In this document: positions 57,851-64,000 of the stretch, piece after piece
Layout of the letters: every line of letters begins with the position of its first letter
How positions within the stretch are numbered: the first letter of the stretch is position 1
Assembly (NCBI GenBank): GCA_949592205.1
Contig: CATIUR010000005.1
Span: 85,742,777-85,806,776, forward strand
Direction: 5' to 3'
Origin: Helichrysum umbraculigerum
Lineage: Eukaryota > Streptophyta > Magnoliopsida > Asterales > Asteraceae
Length of the DNA stretch: 64,000 bases
Program-made: the position numbers and the translations under genes
The notes under the pieces: model-generated
Database searches by the model: none
What the model was told of the DNA's origin: nothing
Seen by the model: only the letters and a program-made list of their open reading frames with translations

Positions 57851-58680
57851 CTGAATTTAAAGTAGCACAAATGATTATATCAGGATTCACTGGAATCCTA
57901 AAAGGTTGGTGGGATAGTTATGTAACTCAGGAAGAAAAAAATGCTATATTAAATGCAAAAAGACTATAATTATAAGTGAAAATGGTCAGACTAGTCAATC
58001 ACAAATAGATGATATGATGAATACTCTAATATATGCTATATTAAAGAACTATGTGGGAAATCCAACAGTTTATCAAGAGAGAAATTCATCTATATTATTA
58101 AATTTAACATGTAGAAAATTACAAGATTTTAGATAGTATAAAGATGTATTTTTAGCTAAGGTAATGACTAGGTCAGATTGTAAGGAAGCATATTGGAAAG
58201 AAAGGTTTATAGTAGGTTTACCTAAGTTATTTGCTGAAAGAATTAGAAATAAATTAGGTCATGATTATAATAATTATATACCCTATAAAGAATCAACGTA
58301 TGGAGAAATTATAAATTATGTAAATCAAGAAGGATTGGCTATATGTTCAGATTTAAAATTAAAAGCCAAAATTAAGAAAGGTGTTAATTCTAGACAAGAG
58401 TTAGGAGATTTTTATCAATAATATGGTTATGAATCTTTAAAATTACCTCCCTCTAGTTCTAAAATAATTAAATACAGGCATAAAATTAAATATAAAAAAC
58501 ATTATAAAAGACAAAAAGAATATGAAAAAAGAAATGATTATAAAAGAAAAATAAGTTTAAAGGAAAAAGAAAAATTTCCTATAAAAACTTTAATCAAAGT
58601 AAACAGAAAGATATTATAATATGTTATACATGTGGTAGGAATGGCCATATGGCAAGACTGTTATGTTAAAAAGAAAATAA
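57851..58680 (+). pseudogene. Viral coat protein remnant with zinc knuckle
   Basis: The frame at 58164-58421 (KERFIVGLPKLFAERIRNKL) resembles the nucleocapsid core of caulimovirids. A Lys-rich stretch and a CCHC-type knuckle start (CYTCGRNGHMAR, from 58622) follow, and then the frame breaks within the knuckle. Coat proteins package the DNA genome. Multiple stops make it non-functional. Confidence 0.75.
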
Positions 58681-59229
58681 ATGAATTAGATATATCCGAT
58701 TAACTTAAAAAAAAATTAGTAAGTTAATTATAAGAGATAGTTCAAGCGAGTCTAGTATATCAGATTATAGCGAAACTGATATAAATGCTTTAGAAGAAAA
58801 TACCTCTAGTAGTGAATCTGAAATATGTGAATGCATAGGAAATTGTAATTGTGATTATAAATCAGTTAATGTTATAACTAAAGATAGTGAAATAGAACAA
58901 TTAATAGATTTAATAAATAAAATAGAAGAAAAAGATATAAAAAGGATATATTTTCAGAAGTTAGAAGAAAAATTAAATAATAAAGAAGAAAATTTTTAGA
59001 TTATAAACAAGAATATAGTTTTAATGAAATATGTAAAAGATTTAACAAAAATATAAACCCTATCACAATTCCAGAACTACAAGAAGAACTTAATACTGTA
59101 AAACTAGAAATAAAAATTATATAACAAAGAATGAAAAAGATATAAAATAATGAAAAATCCTTATATGAAGAAAAGCCAGAAGATGAACCTAAAATAAATA
59201 TAATAAGAAAAGTAAATTATCAAAGGTAG

Positions 59230-60528
59230 TATATAAAATAAACCATAGTTATCAATAAGAATTTTAAGTTATCATTAACAGCTTTATTAGATTCAGGAGC
59301 AGATTTAAATTGTATTCAAGAAGGTTTAATTCCAACCCAATATTATGAAAAGTCCACTGAAAAGTTATCTTCAGCAAGTGGATCCAGGATAAAATTAAAT
59401 TATAAATTATCTAATGTTCATTTATGTAAAGACAATTATTGCTATAATACTAAACTAATTCTAGTAAAGAATTTAACTTCTCAACTCATATGAGGACAAC
59501 CGTTTATATTACAATTATACCCTTTCACTGTAGATGAAAAGGGATTAACTACTAAAGTTTTAAACAGGGAAATAACTTTTGAATTTGTTCACCCGGTTGT
59601 AACCAAGGAAATAAATATATTAGAAAATAAGAAAAAACAAATAGAATATCTAGTAAGTGAAATAAATGATAAAAGAATATATAATCAATTAAAAGACTAG
59701 ACTATACAAACTAAAATAAAACTATTAGAAGAAAAATTTGAAAATAATGTATGCGCAACTATACCTAATGCATTTTGGAAAAGAAAACAACATATAGTAG
59801 AATTACCCTATATTAAGGATTTTAGTGAGAAAAATATTCCTACTAAATCAAAATCTATACACATGTCTATAGAATTAGAACAACATTGTAAAAAAGAAAT
59901 ACAAAATTTATTAGATAAAAAACTTATACGTCCATCAAAATCTCCTTGATCATGCTCAGCTTTCTATGTTATAAATTATAAACCTATATATTTTTTTTTT
60001 CTAGAATGTATTAGATATCCCATACCAAACAAAAGAGATTTATTAAAAAAAAACTATATGATTCAAAGATATTTTCTAAGTTTGATATGAAATCTGAATT
60101 TTGGCAGATTCAAATAAAAGAAGAAGATAAATATAAAACAGGTTTTAATGTCCCTTTTGGACATTATGAATGAAATGTCATGCCCTTTGGTTTAAAAAAC
60201 GCTCCATCAAAATTTCAAAATATAATGAATGATATAATTTTACCCTTAGAAAATTTTGCAATAGTTTATATATACGATGTTTTAATATTCTCAAAAAATT
60301 TAGGTCAACATTTTAAACATTTAAATGCATTTTATGATATTATATATAAAAATTGATTAGCAGTTTAACCAACTAAAATATCTTTATTCCAAACAGAAAT
60401 AAGATTTTAGGACATAATATAATTCAAGGAACTATAAAACCAATAGATAAGAGTTTAGAATTTTCAACTAGATTTCCTAATGAAATAAAAGATAAAATTC
60501 AATTACAAAGATTTTTAAGATGTTTAAA
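59230..60528 (+). pseudogene. Viral protease-reverse transcriptase remnant
   Basis: The protease motif DSGADLNC is visible near 59290. The RT follows with FGHYE and MPFGLKNAPS near 60155-60210. At the catalytic site the sequence reads YIYD instead of the family's YIDD. Several in-frame stops and frameshifts occur, and the end is cut off by the LTR at 60529. Dead copy. Confidence 0.85.
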
Positions 60529-61039
60529 TGTCACACCCCGCCAAACGCTAATTACAATCAGTACTAATTAAGTGTGCGGAAGCTTCGGTGACGTAGCGGG
60601 GCTGCGAACAGTAATACAACCAAATGGTGCATACATACTTAGAGCATATGGCTATTGCATAACATAATGTATTAAGATGCCAAGTTTAATAGTTATTACA
60701 AAAGATTACGACTGGATAAGTCGTAACAGTAGTAATAGTATTTAAAACATTAAGTTTTAAAATACATAAGGTTAATATAAGATTTCTTAGGTATGACTGC
60801 AAGGTTTACAGTTATACAGAGGAAATCTCCAAAAGCGTCCCAAAATAAGTGGCATCCTAAATAAGTCCAGGGTTGTCCATCCTGAATGCATGCAATCTTA
60901 CGTACGCTGCTAATTTCCTGAAAAACATAGAGAAAATTTGTCAACAAAATATGTTGAGTGAATTTACAGGTTTTACAATAGTATGTGGTTTGTTAAACCA
61001 AGTTTGTTTGTATAAATGAAATGTTATTCATTTGCAAGT

Positions 61040-61215
61040 ACAAGTTTTTGTAGGGATGTTACCCTAGAATGTCAAGTTTTATGTGGGATGTTATCCCAAA
61101 TTATATTACTGGTTGTTCGCCAGTATAAAATAAGTAACCAGTATGTTTTCTGGTATGAAACAGTTGTAGGATTCGTTCTTCCTATAATTATGTGGGAAAT
61201 ACTTAGACTATGATC
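61040..61215 (-). repeat. Second hairpin zone in right-hand LTR
   Basis: Short inverted repeats in series: GGGAT/ATCCC, ACTGG/CCAGT, CCAG/CTGG and TAGGA/TCCTA, each around a short loop. Same LTR position as 24316-24891 and 6251-6515, different sequence. Confidence 0.65.
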
Positions 61216-62043
61216 TCCTGCAAGGTGAGCTAAACCTTACAAGTTAAAGTAACGCGACCTAACCCTATAATCAAACCACGACCAGCACTTATGTTGTTTG
61301 CCTGAAGGACATTTAAGTATACGCTCCAACCATAGGAGGGTCGTCACGGCGATAGTACTATCCGTATACTCAGTGGCTAGAGTCACCTAGCTAATGGTTA
61401 CAGTCTGCATGACATATGGTCTTTTCATGCATACATTTCAAGTCTAGGTCCGTACTAGGATATGTTGTCTAATTCCCAAAATAGTTATGAAAATGTAATT
61501 TCATCAATCAATCATTTGTATAAAAGCAATAGAGCAATTATAATTTGATTGCATATGTTGGCATACAATTTCTATGTTTAACACCCCTGTGTTTAAAAGC
61601 AGAAAACATTTAAAAGTAGGGGCTGTAAACTCACAGTAGTAGGTGCGATGTGAAAGCTAGCAGGTATGTGAAGCGTCGCCCAAGGTATGTTGACCTATAC
61701 GCAACAATTGTATTAACATAAGTACTTTGATTTGTTGATTTAATTTATGTTAATAGTTTACTTGTTTTGAAGAATTTGTTAAATTCTTAATTTGTACAAA
61801 ATAGTTGTTGACATCGCGCTGAAATATTGTTATTATTTCTTATGTCGTATATTTTGTTAAATGTATATACAAACATGTTATAGTCGTATATATATATTTG
61901 AATGTTGTTTCATCCCCATTGTACATATACTTGTTCTATATATGTATACTTATGTAAATATACTTGTTGTATATTATTAAGTCGTACGTTTGTTAAACGT
62001 GTAATCCATTTGTATATATATGTAAATATATTACTATAAGTGT

Positions 62044-62045
62044 CG

Positions 62046-62084
<39 letters not shown>

Positions 62085-62098
62085 ATATATATATATAA
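62044..62098. repeat. AT microsatellite in LTR
   Basis: Nearly pure AT dinucleotide run inside the right-hand LTR. Confidence 0.85.
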
Positions 62099-62414
62099 GT
62101 TTTGAATATGTTATTTACGTATAAAAATATGTAAGTTTTCATTTGTTAGGGAAAACGCCCATTTGTGAATATAATATATATTAAATTTCAAATTGAGTTT
62201 AAGCGTATTTGTATATAAAAGGATTTGTCGCTCGCTTTATATATATACAAAATAATGTTTCAAAACGATTTGTTATGTCGTTTGTATATTTCCTCGTATT
62301 TGTTTCCGTTAATAAAATAAATATCGTCGTGTACCGAAAGTTGCTATGTACGTTTGATTGTATCATTGTTAATGATTTCGAATCGAATCTCATGATAACA
62401 TAATCGTATAAAGT

Positions 62415-62515
<101 letters not shown>

Positions 62516-62697
62516 GTATATATATATATTATTTGTTGGCGCAAGTTTTTAAGTCCAATATGTGTGTCTCGAATTTTATCCCAATTATAAGTTGTCCATA
62601 TATCATTGTGTCGTAACAATGTCTCATTCCAATATAATCGTTCTTGTGTTTGTACTTAGTTTAAAAGTCCAAAAATAGTAAGCTGTCACGACTAAGC

Positions 62698-63036
62698 ATC
62701 CGCCGGATCCAAATGTGATCCGCCGGATCACATTGATCATCACACGGCCTTTTACTCGTTCATCAGTTTGTATATGCGTGTTTTTGAGTTAGGATCCGCC
62801 GGATCCCTTTATGATCCGCCGGATCATGTGTGTCTTTTATTCGTTCACAATGTTTAAACGGTTAAGGTGTGCGAGCTTTTACGTGTGATCCTCCGGATCA
62901 TTATAATGATCCGTTCAAATATGCCAGTGATCCGCCGGATCAAATACACGATCCGCCGGATCAACGTGGTTTTTCAAGTGATTGTTCATCGTTTTAAGGG
63001 GTGATCCGCCGGATCATTAGCATGATCCGCCGGATC
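62698..63036 (-). repeat. GATCCGGCGGATC hairpin array in right-hand LTR
   Basis: About nine copies, mostly in pairs, read on the LTR's sense strand as GATCCGGCGGATC: 6-bp arms GATCCG/CGGATC around one G. One copy has a C-to-T type change. The centre CCGGCGG equals that of the arrays at 23236 and 36972. Confidence 0.9.
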
Positions 63037-64000
63037 CTGCTAGTTTTCAGTTCACAGTTCGTGCAGAGCATCATATAAAAACATGTGTTTTGGTTCCAAT
63101 CCTTTGTATTTCTTGTTCCAATCGTTTATAACAAAAAAATCATCTTTTAACAACATATTAACTCGTTTTATATCTCAAATTTCGGATTCTAAGTCTTGGT
63201 TTTTATAAAACTCATTTCAAGAACAATCAATAAAATCATCAAATTATGATGTTATTTGTATAGATTATGATATGTAAACATGTTATACAACGAAATTTAA
63301 GTGAAGAAATCAAGATTAGAAAGTTCCTCACTTTGGTTTTTGATGATGATGATGAGTCCGTGAGTTGATGATGATGATGATTATTGTTATATTTTGATTA
63401 TTATTTGCTTCTGCTACTGCGTGTGTTGCTGCTTCTGATCTTGTGTAACTTAGTGAAGAAGAAGAAGAAGGTGATTGATAATGTGTGTGTGTGTGTGTGA
63501 TGAAATGATCTCAGAAGGAACGGAGGGAGTAATAAAATCAAACGAGTATGGTGAGTTACAGGAGACGGTCTCTCCAATTATTTGAGGTTGGTGAGTTATT
63601 TGGCCCGTTAATATCGAGTACGGGTATAATTATAACCATAAAATATAATATTTTATATTTTTATTCTATAGATGCTCTCCTGGTTCGTTATATAAATTTA
63701 TAATAATAAGATTGTCATTATTTTAGACTGTTGTACATTTTGTACATTATTAATATTCTGCGTGCTCAATACATGTTTAGAACACAATATTACTTCGTTT
63801 TAAAAATTTTCCCGCATATTATTTTAGTTAAATAATATTTCGAAATAGTTTTGGGAACATTTTGGAGACGTTTTTCGGATTAGCATTTCACTAACCAATT
63901 AAATATTTAATATGTAATTATATAAATTACAAGTTTTGCAATACTTCTCGTATTATTATTTTGGGCTTGCTAGACTTATTTCACATCAAAACTTTTTTTT

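Larger units (their letters stand above)
54473..60528 (+). mobile_element. Endogenous caulimovirid (pararetrovirus) copy, decayed
   Basis: In order: a promoter-like region, a tRNA-Met primer-binding site, movement-protein, coat-protein, protease and reverse-transcriptase remnants, all plus strand, with no integrase and no LTRs. This order fits Caulimoviridae and not a retrotransposon. Stops and frameshifts interrupt every region, so no functional protein can be made. The left edge is set at the AT run; the right edge is cut by an LTR at 60529, removing the RNase H end. The genus cannot be decided from what I see. Confidence 0.88.

Noticed and set aside
63345..63380. GATGAGTCCGTGAG, resembling part of a hammerhead ribozyme core
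   Set aside because: The second conserved part (GAAA with its stem) does not follow; the match arises in a GAT repeat tract.

Overview
This is a 64-kb window of a plant nuclear genome, AT-rich, intron-containing and dominated by transposable elements. A eudicot is certain enough from the gene structures and element families. Asteraceae is my best guess, because the Ty3/gypsy family with an extra reading frame before gag resembles elements I know from that family; this is an inference, not a proof. No tRNA, rRNA or CRISPR was seen.

Left part (1-12565): nested LTR debris. A minus-strand, probably solo, LTR (about 680-10790) was split by a second minus-strand LTR element (1830-8485), with the 5-bp target duplication TTCGT on both sides. 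The second element in turn holds a truncated plus-strand Ty3/gypsy element (about 2517-7077) that keeps a broken gag and one LTR. Between this block and the next element lies a broken DREB/ERF transcription factor gene (11722-12110, minus).

Centre (12566-43907): a Mutator-like element (MULE) with degenerate terminal inverted repeats and an exact 10-bp target duplication. It carries two convergent multi-exon genes that read as intact: a ULP1/C48 cysteine protease (plus) and a FAR1/FHY3-type MULE transposase (minus). Its non-coding parts are filled with copies of the palindrome ACACATGTGT. A large non-coding LTR retrotransposon (20502-41720, LARD-like, TSD ACATG) sits in intron 2 of the transposase gene. 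Inside the LARD's 5' LTR sits a very young Ty3/gypsy element (22071-34829, TSD TGGAT) with 3.27-kb LTRs, an extra ORF, and gag-pol. The three levels of nesting can be dated relative to each other.

Right part: the MULE ends about 380 bp upstream of the start codon of a complete 16-exon SPT6-like transcription elongation factor gene (44289-53574). Its Gly-Trp tail contains four CCHC zinc knuckles on an 87-bp tandem repeat. Downstream is a decayed endogenous caulimovirid (about 54473-60528), next to an AT microsatellite and with a recognisable promoter and primer-binding site. It is cut by another minus-strand LTR (60529 to beyond the window).

The most promising undescribed signals are RNA/DNA structures rather than genes. 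(a) LTRs carry tandem arrays of short hairpins whose arms covary between copies and families while their position is kept. (b) A hairpin with a self-complementary TGGCCA loop is shared by the gypsy leader and the coding-free LARD, looking like a retroviral dimerisation signal. (c) A covarying hairpin lies directly before the polypurine tract in three elements. (d) The MULE-restricted ACACATGTGT palindrome array.
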